From NCBI RefSeq assembly GCF_001458195.1, contig NZ_CYPU01000039.1, positions 744,093 through 808,092 of the forward strand: DNA of 64,000 nucleotides, in the 5' to 3' direction. A program made the position numbers and the translations under genes. The notes below the pieces were generated by a model. The model was not told the DNA's origin and searched no databases. It was given only the letters and a program-made list of their open reading frames with translations. The DNA is from Ruegeria atlantica (GTDB lineage: Bacteria; Pseudomonadota; Alphaproteobacteria; Rhodobacterales; Rhodobacteraceae). Shown piece by piece: positions 38,921-47,634 of the stretch. Each line of letters opens with the position of its first letter. The first letter of the stretch is position 1.

Positions 38921-40371
38921 GGGTTTATTCCTTGCCAGCGGCGACCATCTCGTTTCATCAGCAGCTCGGCGTCGCCCGGGCCAGTGCTGCCGCTTTCATA
39001 CGGTTTTGGAACGTCACCGCGCGCGTGCCAGCCGGCGATGATCGGGTCGGTCCAAGCCCATGCGGCCTCGACCTCATCCCCGCGCATGAACAGGGTCTGG
39101 TTGCCCCGGATCACGTCCATCACCAGCCGTTCATATGCATCCGGGGGGTCTTGATTTCCCGACCCCAGCGCCTCGGCGAAACTCATGTCTAAGGGCACAT
39201 CGACCAGACGCATACCGCCCGGACCCGGTTCCTTGATCGTCACCTTCAGCGTTATGCCTTCGTTCGGCTGCAGGCGGATCGACAGGACATTCGCGTGGCG
39301 TCCGGCCTCTTCGCCGAAGATCGAATGCGGCGCGTCTTTGAACATCACATTGATCACCGAAGACCGCGCCACCAGACGCTTGCCCGTGCGCAGATAGAAC
39401 GGCGTACCCGCCCATCGCCAATTGCTGATATGCGCCCGCAGCGCCACATAGCTTTCGGTGGTCGAGCGCGGATTGCCTACGGTTTCGCGGTATCCGTTCC
39501 CGCTGCCGCCTCCATCGAACTGCCCGCGCACGATATGGTGTGGCTGGACCTGATCCAACGCGCGAATAACCTTGAGCTTTTCATCCCGCACGGCATCCGG
39601 ATCAAACTTTGCAGGAGGCTCCATCGCGATCAGGCACAAAAGCTGCATCAAGTGATTCTGCATCATGTCGCGCATGGCACCTGCGCGCTCATAGTACTCT
39701 TCCCGCCCGTCGATACCTACGGATTCGGCCACCGTGATCTGGATGTGATCGACGTACTGGCTGTTCCACAGCGGTTCGAAAAGCATATTGCCAAACCGAA
39801 CAGCCATCAGGTTCTGGACGGTTTCCTTACCCAGATAGTGGTCGATCCGGTAGATCTGGCTTTCCCGAAAATACTCAGCCAAGGTCGCGTTTAACGCCCG
39901 TGCGCTTTCCAAATCGTGGCCAAAGGGTTTTTCAACGACAATCCGCGTGCTTGGCGTTGCAAGATCATGCGCTTTGATCCTTTCGGCCAAGGGCCCGAAT
40001 AGGCGCGGACCAACCGAAAAATAGAACGCACGCACCCGATCTTGGTTCAGCTTGTCAGAAAGCTGATCCCAGCCCTCATTCGAACACCCGTCGAGGGTCA
40101 CGTAATCGACGCGGTCCAGAAACGCGCGCAATGCGCCCTCGTCCTGGCATTGCGCAGCCGCGTGGGTTCGCAGCGATTCGGCGACCATTGTCTGAAACCC
40201 CGTGCGGTCATGGACAGCGCGCGCCGCGCCTATGATTTGCACACCTTCGGCCCACTGCCCCGAGCAAAAGCGCCGAAACAGGGCCGGTAGAATCTTACGT
40301 TGCGCCAAATCACCGGTCCCGCCAAAAATGACGAGATCGAATGGATCAACAGGTATGACGCGAGAAACCAT
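38917..40371 (-). CDS. zwf: Glucose-6-phosphate 1-dehydrogenase
   Basis: Oxidises glucose 6-phosphate to the lactone, giving NADPH or NADH. The 484 residues show the nucleotide motif FDLVIFGGTGDLAQRKILPALF, VEKPFGHDLESARALN, and the active-site RIDHYLGKETVQNLMAVRFGN with the conserved Asp-His-Lys. AAGGA precedes the ATG at 40371. It is the first gene of zwf-pgl-pgi; edd and eda are not in the window. Confidence 0.96.
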   Translation of the reverse strand: MVSRVIPVDPFDLVIFGGTGDLAQRKILPALFRRFCSGQWAEGVQIIGAARAVHDRTGFQTMVAESLRTHAAAQCQDEGALRAFLDRVDYVTLDGCSNEGWDQLSDKLNQDRVRAFYFSVGPRLFGPLAERIKAHDLATPSTRIVVEKPFGHDLESARALNATLAEYFRESQIYRIDHYLGKETVQNLMAVRFGNMLFEPLWNSQYVDHIQITVAESVGIDGREEYYERAGAMRDMMQNHLMQLLCLIAMEPPAKFDPDAVRDEKLKVIRALDQVQPHHIVRGQFDGGGSGNGYRETVGNPRSTTESYVALRAHISNWRWAGTPFYLRTGKRLVARSSVINVMFKDAPHSIFGEEAGRHANVLSIRLQPNEGITLKVTIKEPGPGGMRLVDVPLDMSFAEALGSGNQDPPDAYERLVMDVIRGNQTLFMRGDEVEAAWAWTDPIIAGWHARGDVPKPYESGSTGPGDAELLMKRDGRRWQGINP

Positions 40372-40532
40372 GGTTTTTCCTTATCTTGCCCCGCCGGGCA
40401 TGTCCAATGTTAGCGCAATCGGTCAGCGTAAATCCCCCATCATCAAAACTCTGTCAGGTCGCACTTGCCTGACTTAACTAATCCGAGTCGAGCAGCTACA
40501 TCAGAAGTAACTTCAAAGAACCGGATACCGGA

Positions 40533-41486
40533 ATGAAAGACAACGCACCTCAGACCGCCAATATCGGCAAGTTTCAGAACAAATTGGTGACAGCAGATGG
40601 GCAAACCCGCGCTTCCGTAGCGCTGAAAAACCCCGAGACGTTGTGGTTCAATACCGGAACCCTTTGCAATATCGAATGCGTCAACTGCTACATAGCCAGT
40701 AGTCCAACCAACGACGCGCTGGTCTATATCACCACCGAAGAGGTGCGCGACTACTTGGACCAGATCGAAGAACGCGACTGGCCGGTGCGTGAGATTGGGT
40801 TCACTGGGGGCGAGCCCTTTATGAACCCCGGAATGATCGACATGACTCGTGTCGCGTTGGAACGCGGCTATGAAGTTTTGATCCTGACAAATGCAATGCT
40901 GCCGATGATGCGCCGCAAGATGCGTGAGGGGTTGCTGGATCTGAAGCGCAACTATGGAAACAAGCTGACACTTCGAGTTTCCGTGGACCACTATCGCCCC
41001 GAACTGCATGACGAGGAACGCGGCAAAGGCAGCTTTGACAAGACGATCACCGGAATGGAGTGGTTGCGCGACAACGGGTTCAATATCGCTATCGCAGGTC
41101 GCACGGTCTGGGGTGACAGCGACGCCGACAGTCGCGCCGGGTATGAGGCGTTCTTCAAGCAGCACCGTTTTGACATCGACGCACAGAATCCTGGCCAGAC
41201 CGTTTTGTTCCCCGAGATGGACGAAACCGTCGAAGTCCCCGAAATCACAACCGCTTGCTGGGGCATTCTGGATAAAGCACCCGAGGCTGTAATGTGTTCG
41301 AATGCCCGCATGGTGGTCAAACGCAAAGGCGCAGAACGGCCTGCCGTTCTGGCCTGTACCCTACTGCCGTACGAGCCTGAGTTTGAAATGGGCAACACAC
41401 TGGCAGAGGCCGAGGCCGACGTGCACCTCAACCACCCACATTGCGCAAAGTTCTGCGTTCTGGGCGGCGCCAGCTGCTCGGGCTGA
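40533..41486 (+). CDS. Radical SAM protein of unknown substrate
   Basis: A 317-residue radical SAM enzyme. The SAM-binding iron-sulfur motif is CNIECVNC (about residues 45-52) in NTGTLCNIECVNCYIASSP, with EIGFTGGEPFMNPGMIDM as the GGE motif. The C-terminal third has six cysteines (in TACW, MCSN, LACT, HPHC, KFC, ASCSG), enough for an auxiliary cluster of Twitch or SPASM type, though spacing does not match a family I can name. It is divergent from zwf, and its stop abuts the stop of the SYLF gene. Confidence 0.82.
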   Translation: MKDNAPQTANIGKFQNKLVTADGQTRASVALKNPETLWFNTGTLCNIECVNCYIASSPTNDALVYITTEEVRDYLDQIEERDWPVREIGFTGGEPFMNPGMIDMTRVALERGYEVLILTNAMLPMMRRKMREGLLDLKRNYGNKLTLRVSVDHYRPELHDEERGKGSFDKTITGMEWLRDNGFNIAIAGRTVWGDSDADSRAGYEAFFKQHRFDIDAQNPGQTVLFPEMDETVEVPEITTACWGILDKAPEAVMCSNARMVVKRKGAERPAVLACTLLPYEPEFEMGNTLAEAEADVHLNHPHCAKFCVLGGASCSG

Positions 41487-42182
41487 TCAGTTCAGCTCGG
41501 GCGACTTCCAGTATTTTGTGCCTGACGCCCCAGCCGAAACGCGCCAGCCTTTTTTGCTGAGCACAAAGAACGACCGCCCGTCTATGAACCTGAGCGTCTC
41601 ATCGGTGCGCTCATCTCCATACATTGCGCCGGATTCCGCAGTCGCGTCGTAACCTTGCGTGATAAAACTGTCCAAATCTGCTTGGGTTTCAAACAGGATC
41701 ACGAATTTGGTCTCGAACCCGCCGATACCGATCGCCGCGCCCACGCCGCCGGTTCCCATATTCATATAGGTGTGCTGACCAGTCTCTTTGTTCACGGCAA
41801 CACCGCGCCCGTACCCTGCGGACACCGGGAAAACTGTCACTTTGCGGGAATCGAACGCAGCATATCCCGCACTGACATCATATAGCGCTTGTGCTTCGGG
41901 GTTATCGCCAAGCAACTGCGCCAACACATCGACGGCCATGACATCCAGCTTGGCGCGGGTCTCTTCGGGCGTCGCCTCGTTGGACAGCAAATCAGAGGTG
42001 GACGTGATGGTTTCGTCAACCGCGTTCGCCCCTTTTTCGAGTGTCTGCCCGACGGTTTCTGCCCCGCGTTCGACAGCATTAGCCGTATTTTCAGCGCCCT
42101 TCTTGATTTTATCAAGGACACCTTCGGCCGACACAGGCCCGGCTAGGCAGATGGCAACTGCAATCAATAAAACTCTGGGCAT
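41487..42182 (-). CDS. SYLF/YSC84-domain exported protein
   Basis: A 231-residue protein with signal peptide MPRVLLIAVAICLAGPVSA, then an amphipathic repeat-like segment (GVLDKIKKGAENTANAVERGAETVGQTLEKGANAVDET, residues 21-58), and a SYLF lipid-binding domain (AGYAAFDSRKVTVFPVSAGYGRGVAVNKETGQHTYMNMGTGGVGAAIGIGGFETKFVILFE). SYLF domains bind phosphoinositides in eukaryotes; the bacterial role is unclear. It is likely periplasmic and stands alone. Confidence 0.86.
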   Translation of the reverse strand: MPRVLLIAVAICLAGPVSAEGVLDKIKKGAENTANAVERGAETVGQTLEKGANAVDETITSTSDLLSNEATPEETRAKLDVMAVDVLAQLLGDNPEAQALYDVSAGYAAFDSRKVTVFPVSAGYGRGVAVNKETGQHTYMNMGTGGVGAAIGIGGFETKFVILFETQADLDSFITQGYDATAESGAMYGDERTDETLRFIDGRSFFVLSKKGWRVSAGASGTKYWKSPELN

Positions 42183-42273
42183 TCCGTGTTTCCGCTTGTG
42201 GCCAATGACTTCGCCGCCACGATACCGGATGCACCGAAAATGTATATGGGTTTGGGCCTGATGCGCCCGGGCG

Positions 42274-42543
42274 TCAATTCACTCGGAATTCGCCTACCAC
42301 GTTGCGCCATTCCCCGGGCGCGATCATCTTGCGATGTGTAAACCGCACGGAATGCAGCGGTCCTTCAATCTCTCGCTGCCAGAATTCAATAAAATCGAAT
42401 AGTTTGGGATGATCCGGCGCAAGGTCGTATTCCTGCCAGATAAATGTATTGAGCACGTGAATATAGTCGGGCATATGATAAAAAAATTCGGCCGTTGTCA
42501 GCCCATACCCCTTGAGCATCAGTTCTGTTTCGCTTTGCTCCAT
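42274..42543 (-). CDS. usg: Usg family protein
   Basis: An 89-residue soluble protein matching the Usg family known from alphaproteobacterial tryptophan loci: LMLKGYGLTTAEFFYHMPDYIHVLNTFIWQEYDLAPDHPKLFDFIEFWQREIEGPLHSVRFTHRKMI. Function is unknown. The start is ATG 42543 with GGAG 6 bp upstream; the frame is also open from a TTG 12 bp earlier. It is divergent from gyrA and about 27 kb from the trp genes in this window. Confidence 0.88.
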   Translation of the reverse strand: MEQSETELMLKGYGLTTAEFFYHMPDYIHVLNTFIWQEYDLAPDHPKLFDFIEFWQREIEGPLHSVRFTHRKMIAPGEWRNVVGEFRVN

Positions 42544-42736
42544 GCAGATCTCCAAAATTGTTGCAAGGTCTCTTCAGCGTAACACAGAAACCACCTAACC
42601 CTTGGTTAACAATATGTTACCCCAGTGTTACGGGTGTTTTTTGCACAGAATGCGCTGCTTGCTTGCACCTTATGTGCCGGGTCTGATAAGGTACATCCAC
42701 AAGATATAGACCCAGCACAATAAACGGGCAGTTTAC

Positions 42737-45466
42737 GTGAGCGATACTCCAGAAACCCCAGAAAACATGGATGAAACCCCGCCACAGCGCCCCGCATATG
42801 ACGGCCCGACTGTGTCCATCGAATCCGAGATGCGCACGTCCTATCTGGACTATGCCATGTCGGTCATCGTGTCCCGCGCGATCCCCGATCTGCGGGATGG
42901 CCTGAAACCGGTGCACCGGCGCATCCTCTATGCCATGCACGAAACTGGAAACACCCACGACAAATCATACCGCAAATCGGCCCGTCCGGTTGGCGATGTA
43001 ATGGGTAAATACCACCCGCATGGTGACAGCGCGATCTATGACGCTCTGGTGCGAATGGCGCAGGATTTCTCGATGTCGCTGCCGCTGTTGGATGGTCAGG
43101 GCAACTTTGGCTCCATGGACGGTGATAACCCGGCGGCCATGCGTTATACCGAAGTGCGGATGGACAAGCCCGCAGCATCTCTGTTGGCCGATATCGAAAA
43201 AGAAACAGTCGATTTTCAGGACAACTACGACGGCAAGGACCGCGAACCGACGGTTCTGCCCGCCCGTTTCCCGAACATGCTGGTCAACGGTGCCGGTGGT
43301 ATCGCCGTTGGTATGGCGACCAACATCCCGCCGCACAATCTTGGCGAAGTCATCGACGCGACGCTAGCGCTGATTGATGAACCGGATCTGACATCCGAAC
43401 AGCTGATCGAATATATCCCCGGCCCCGATTTCCCAACCGGTGGTGTGATGCTGGGCCGTTCCGGTGCGCGCAAAGCCTATCTGGAAGGGCGCGGCAGCGT
43501 CATTATCCGCTCTAAGACCCGCGTCGAGGAAATCCGCAAGGACCGCTACGCCATCGTCGTGGACGAGATTCCCTATCAGGTGAACAAGGCCTCGATGATC
43601 GAAAAGATCGCCGAAGCCGTTCGCGAAAAACGCATCGAAGGCGTCAGCCATGTTCAGGACGAATCCGACCGTAATGGCGTGCGTGTCGTTGTCGAACTCA
43701 AACGCGACGCGACGCCCGAAGTTGTTCTGAACCAGCTATTCCGTTTCTCGCCGATGCAGACCTCTTTTGGTTGCAACATGCTGGCGCTGAATGGTGGCCG
43801 GCCCGAGCAGTTGACCCTGCGCCGGTTCCTGACCTCCTTCATTGACTTCCGTGAAGATGTTGTCGCCCGTCGCACTGCGTACGACCTGCGCAAAGCCCGC
43901 GAACGCAGCCACATCCTGTGTGGTCTGGCCGTGGCCGTGTCGAACGTGGATGAGGTGGTCGCCACGATCCGGTCATCTGCTGACGCGGCGCAAGCGCGTG
44001 AAAAGCTGATGACCCGCCGCTGGCCTGCGGCTGAGATTGAAAGTTATCTGCGCCTGATCGACGATCCTCTGTCCAAGATGAACGACGACGGCACCTATAA
44101 CCTGACCGAAGTTCAGGCCCGCGCCATCCTTGACCTGCGTCTGCAGCGACTGACTCAGATTGGTGTCAAAGAGGTCACGGACGAGCTGGAAGAACTGGCA
44201 GGTAAGATTCAGGAATACCTCGATATTCTGTCCTCGCGAGAGCGCATCATGTCGATCATCGGAGATGAGCTGCGCAGCGTTCGTGAACAGTTTGCCGTGC
44301 CCCGTCGCACCGAGATCGTCGATTGGTCCGGCGACATGGAAGACGAGGACCTGATCGAACGTGAGGATATGGTCGTGACCGTCACGTCGGGCGGCTACAT
44401 CAAGCGTACCCCGCTGGCCGATTTCCGCGCGCAAAAGCGCGGCGGCAAAGGCCTGTCTGGGATGCAGACCAAGGAAGAGGATGTTGTCACCAACCTCTTC
44501 GTGGCCAACACACACACGCAACTGCTGTTCTTCACGACGGATGGCATGGTCTACAAGCTCAAGACCTGGCGTCTGCCGCAGTCAGGGCGCACAGGTAAGG
44601 GCAAGGCAATCGTCAACATCCTGCCGATCCCGACCGGTGTTTCCATCGCCGCGATCATGCCGGTGGATGTACCCGATGAAGAGTGGGAAAACCTGCAGAT
44701 CATCTTTGCCACCAGCGCGGGCGACGTGCGTCGTAACCGCTTGTCAGACTTCACCAATGTCCGACGCAACGGCAAGATCGCAATGAAGCTGCCCGAAGAT
44801 GTAGAGCTGGTGAACGCCCGCATCTGTTCCGAGGATGAAGATGTGATGCTCGTCACCAATTCGGGCCGTGCGATCCGCTTCCGCACCACCGATGTACGGG
44901 TGTTCAACTCGCGCGAATCCACCGGTGTGCGCGGTATCAGGCTGTCCAATGGCGACCGCGTGGTTTCGATGTCGGTGATCCGCCATTTCGAAGCGACCCC
45001 CGAAGATCGTGTGGCTTACCTCAAAATGCGCCGTGCGGTCGCAGGGCTTACCGAAGATGATGCTGGTGACGACGAGGAAGCCGCAGCAAGCAGTGATTTC
45101 AACCAGGAAAAGTATGCCGAGATGTCGGCCGCCGAAAACCTGATCCTGACAATCACGGCGGGCGGCGCAGGCAAGCTGAGCTCCAGCCACGACTATCCAG
45201 TCCGCGGACGCGGCGGGATGGGTGTGGCCGCCATGGACAAGGCGATGCGTGGCGGCGAACTCGTCGCCTCGTTCCCGGTCGATATGGAAGATCAGATCAT
45301 GCTGGCGACGTCCAAAGGCCAATCGATACGGGTGCCGGTTGATGGGATTTCGTTCCGTTCCCGCTCGGCCGGTGGCGTGAAGGTCTTCAACACCGGTAAA
45401 GGCGAAGTGGTCGTCAGTGTTGCCTGGATTGCCGATCAGGGCGACGAAGACGAAGCGGAAGAGTAA
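42737..45466 (+). CDS. gyrA: DNA gyrase subunit A
   Basis: The breakage-reunion subunit that, with GyrB, supercoils DNA. It has 909 residues: a winged-helix/tower region with the catalytic Tyr137 (AAMRYTEV), a coiled-coil DNA gate, then a C-terminal beta-pinwheel with the GyrA-box-like [10 protein letters not shown] and repeats such as [13 protein letters not shown]. The quinolone-determining region reads [11 protein letters not shown] with Ser98 and Asp102 (E. coli 83 and 87), the sensitive form. The start is GTG at 42737; an ATG at codon 11 is also possible. Its terminator has been pushed 2.1 kb away by an inserted element. Confidence 0.97.
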   Translation: MSDTPETPENMDETPPQRPAYDGPTVSIESEMRTSYLDYAMSVIVSRAIPDLRDGLKPVHRRILYAMHETGNTHDKSYRKSARPVGDVMGKYHPHGDSAIYDALVRMAQDFSMSLPLLDGQGNFGSMDGDNPAAMRYTEVRMDKPAASLLADIEKETVDFQDNYDGKDREPTVLPARFPNMLVNGAGGIAVGMATNIPPHNLGEVIDATLALIDEPDLTSEQLIEYIPGPDFPTGGVMLGRSGARKAYLEGRGSVIIRSKTRVEEIRKDRYAIVVDEIPYQVNKASMIEKIAEAVREKRIEGVSHVQDESDRNGVRVVVELKRDATPEVVLNQLFRFSPMQTSFGCNMLALNGGRPEQLTLRRFLTSFIDFREDVVARRTAYDLRKARERSHILCGLAVAVSNVDEVVATIRSSADAAQAREKLMTRRWPAAEIESYLRLIDDPLSKMNDDGTYNLTEVQARAILDLRLQRLTQIGVKEVTDELEELAGKIQEYLDILSSRERIMSIIGDELRSVREQFAVPRRTEIVDWSGDMEDEDLIEREDMVVTVTSGGYIKRTPLADFRAQKRGGKGLSGMQTKEEDVVTNLFVANTHTQLLFFTTDGMVYKLKTWRLPQSGRTGKGKAIVNILPIPTGVSIAAIMPVDVPDEEWENLQIIFATSAGDVRRNRLSDFTNVRRNGKIAMKLPEDVELVNARICSEDEDVMLVTNSGRAIRFRTTDVRVFNSRESTGVRGIRLSNGDRVVSMSVIRHFEATPEDRVAYLKMRRAVAGLTEDDAGDDEEAAASSDFNQEKYAEMSAAENLILTITAGGAGKLSSSHDYPVRGRGGMGVAAMDKAMRGGELVASFPVDMEDQIMLATSKGQSIRVPVDGISFRSRSAGGVKVFNTGKGEVVVSVAWIADQGDEDEAEE

Positions 45467-45478
45467 CCGACTGATCCA

Positions 45479-45486
45479 TAAAATTA
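45479..45486. repeat. Target-site duplication, left copy
   Basis: TAAAATTA directly outside the left inverted repeat of the IS1595-type element, repeated exactly at 47591-47598. Eight base pairs is the duplication length known for the IS1595 family. Confidence 0.88.
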
Positions 45487-45581
45487 CCCAGTTATCCACC
45501 AAACAAAGTTTTGGACAACTGGATGTGCCAGTGCCCTTTTCAATCAGCGGAATACACAAGACGTGTCGTGGCACAGATCGG

Positions 45582-46319
45582 TCAGTGCCTCGCCGACGAT
45601 CTTAGCTTGGCAATCTCGTTGACCACTCCTTTGATGAGCGGGTCGGGGCCAAAGTTGCACGCAACCTTATCCTGTTCAACGGTGAGCCAAGTGCCATACC
45701 TCCATCGACGAGCAAAGAAATGATCAAGCCTCCAACTGGGCCTTGGCCGGCGGCTGTTTTCGTCGTCAAGCATGACTTGGAAAACCTCGTCGGGCATTGT
45801 TTCAAACGACGAAAGCGCAGTTTTCCTGACATACGCCGCAATCTTTTCATCATTCATCATATCATCTACTTGAAAATGACCGGCCCTGATTAGCATGGGC
45901 AAGGCAGCCTCGTGCCAGACGTCTTCTCTGGACATCAAACCAAGATCAGCGAAGCAATCGTTGAGAAAAAAGTGCCGAGTTGGATTTGCAGGCCAATCTT
46001 CAGTGGGCGTGATCCCAAAATAGTGTTCCGCGAAACACAGGACCGACTGACAGGCATCCTCGATCAATGGAAGTTCCCCATCGGAGATTTCGGCGATGAT
46101 TGAACTCCTGCGCTCCTCAGGGACGGGGTTCATAAATCCTGTGTTTGTGGCTTCTGCCAGCCCAAGTGCACATACAAGCCAGGTGGCATTTTCACCAAAG
46201 CTCATGAAATTATGGTTGAACTGCTTGCCATCCTCGTATGCTGCGAAGTCGACAGTATAGCCCCCGAGAATCTCCAATCCGGCACGCCGTTTCCGCACAT
46301 CCCAATTTTCAAACAACAT
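45582..46319 (-). CDS. Transposon passenger protein, unknown
   Basis: A 245-residue soluble protein (MLFENWDVRKRRAGLEILGGYTVDF...), rich in aromatic and acidic residues, with no signal peptide or membrane helix. GGCAGG precedes the ATG. I recognise no domain; stretches such as RHFFLNDCFADLGLM and SWRLDHFFARRWRYGTWL give no clear hint. It lies inside the inverted repeats of the IS1595-type element, 89 bp downstream of the transposase on the same strand, so it moves with the element and may share its transcript. Confidence 0.75.
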   Translation of the reverse strand: MLFENWDVRKRRAGLEILGGYTVDFAAYEDGKQFNHNFMSFGENATWLVCALGLAEATNTGFMNPVPEERRSSIIAEISDGELPLIEDACQSVLCFAEHYFGITPTEDWPANPTRHFFLNDCFADLGLMSREDVWHEAALPMLIRAGHFQVDDMMNDEKIAAYVRKTALSSFETMPDEVFQVMLDDENSRRPRPSWRLDHFFARRWRYGTWLTVEQDKVACNFGPDPLIKGVVNEIAKLRSSARH

Positions 46320-46408
46320 AAATGCCTGCCAATATTTCCGAAATTCACGATATCGTTCTCATAACACGACAAAATTGGCAATGAGGTTGGGTTCCATGGC
46401 TCATGGGA

Positions 46409-47431
46409 TCACGGCCAACTCAGCCCCCATTGGGGTGTCCTGCGAACCTGCCGGCCGACTGCAAAGCAGAGCAATCCCCGCATCTGTTCGACGACTGGGA
46501 TCGGTTTCCAGACCGTCGTGGCAATCGTCTTTGTTCCGGATGCTGTTTTCCTGTTCCTGATTTTCACTTCCTGCTGGCGATGGTTCCAGCGCCACAGGAT
46601 TTCGTCCAGATATCTTTGAAGATGTTGCCGGCCCAGGCGGTGGTAAACACCAATCAGGGCGCGTTGCACTTGGGAGTTCACGGCTTCCACAGTGTTGATG
46701 TGTGCTCCCTTGGAGGGCCGTGAATACTGCCGTTTGCCATGGTTGACAGTGTGGTGCGATGCGAAGTTGTGGCCAATCTTCCGATATGCGGTGTTGCTGT
46801 CGGTCATGAGGGACGATGATGGATCAATCCACTCTTTCATGATCGGTCCAAGCGTCGCGCCTTGCGCATTCGGGACCAGTGTCGCTTTGGCCTGTCCATT
46901 TCGATCCGCCGCAACCAGCACTATGGGCTTACCTGTGCCCCGGCCACGCTTGTTCTTCACACCCTTCTTGAACTTGGGGGCGCCGCCGACATATGCCTCG
47001 TCCACTTCGACTACGCCGGCCAACCTGGCGGAAACAGCCTCGCGGTCATCCATCAATTCCCGGATCGCATGCCCCAGCTTCCAAGCCGTTTTCTGATTCA
47101 CACCCAGAATCCGCGCCATGACGACGGAGGAGATTCCCTTGCTGGACGTCAGCACCAGAAAAATTGCTGCAATCCAGATCCGAAGATCCAGTTTCGTGGC
47201 ATGCATCGGGGTCTTTGTAGTGACCGTGAATTGGAGACGACATTCCCGCTCGGCGCATTGGTAGAGACCAGGGCGGGCCGTGCGCGCACGGATGGGTGTT
47301 GAGTTCAGGCTCCCGCAATGTGGACAATTCCGGCCAGACGGCCAAATCATCTCTTCGAGGAAAATGCGAGCGTGGCGTTCGCTGGGCATCTTCTTCCAGA
47401 TGTCCCGCACTGACTTCAACTCTGTGATCAT
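46409..47431 (-). CDS. IS1595-family transposase (ISXO2-like)
   Basis: A 340-residue DDE-type transposase. A zinc ribbon lies at the N-terminus (Cys36-Pro-His-Cys39 and Cys59...Cys64). A helix-turn-helix-like region GISSVVMARILGVNQKTAWKLGHAI follows, then the ISXO2-like catalytic domain with VVEVDEAYVGG (Asp144), LMTDSNTAYRKIG (Asp201) and HINTVEAVNSQVQRAL (Asn236/Glu239). The ATG at 47431 follows GGAG; the open frame to 47497 is rejected. It appears intact and is the transposase of the surrounding element. Confidence 0.92.
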   Translation of the reverse strand: MITELKSVRDIWKKMPSERHARIFLEEMIWPSGRNCPHCGSLNSTPIRARTARPGLYQCAERECRLQFTVTTKTPMHATKLDLRIWIAAIFLVLTSSKGISSVVMARILGVNQKTAWKLGHAIRELMDDREAVSARLAGVVEVDEAYVGGAPKFKKGVKNKRGRGTGKPIVLVAADRNGQAKATLVPNAQGATLGPIMKEWIDPSSSLMTDSNTAYRKIGHNFASHHTVNHGKRQYSRPSKGAHINTVEAVNSQVQRALIGVYHRLGRQHLQRYLDEILWRWNHRQQEVKIRNRKTASGTKTIATTVWKPIPVVEQMRGLLCFAVGRQVRRTPQWGLSWP

Positions 47432-47590
47432 GCTTGTCTCCTTAAAGAATCCGGGGACCGGCAATATTGGCCGATTCCGTGATTTCTGAAGAGACACTGC
47501 GCAAATCGCGCAAATTAGCGAAGCAAGTGGTTCTATATATGGTTTTCAACGTTATGAAATTACACGTGCTTTGTTTCGTGGATAATTGGG

Positions 47591-47598
47591 TAAAATTA
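47591..47598. repeat. Target-site duplication, right copy
   Basis: TAAAATTA directly outside the right inverted repeat, identical and in direct orientation to 45479-45486. Confidence 0.88.
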
Positions 47599-47602
47599 TT
47601 CA

Positions 47603-47634
47603 GGCGCTACACTTTCGGGTGTGGCGCCTTTTTT
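47603..47634 (+). terminator. Intrinsic terminator, probably original gyrA terminator
   Basis: Stem GGCGCTACAC (47603-47612) and GTGTGGCGCC (47619-47628), one G-T pair, loop TTTCGG, then six T. It acts rightward, yet the nearest rightward gene is gyrA, 2.1 kb upstream and beyond the inserted element. Its T-run covers the stop of the opposing gene. Confidence 0.88.

Larger units (their letters stand above)
45487..47590 (-). mobile_element. IS1595-family transposon with passenger gene, 2,104 bp
   Basis: Complete element. The terminal inverted repeats are 22 bp, 45487-45508 and 47569-47590, matching at 20 positions; both begin CCCA and share TTATCCAC and AAACAAAG. A perfect 8-bp direct repeat TAAAATTA flanks it. 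Inside, both on the minus strand, are the transposase and, downstream of it, an unrelated 245-residue gene. It lies 20 bp after the gyrA stop. Intact repeats, exact duplication and an open transposase point to a fairly recent insertion. Confidence 0.9.
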
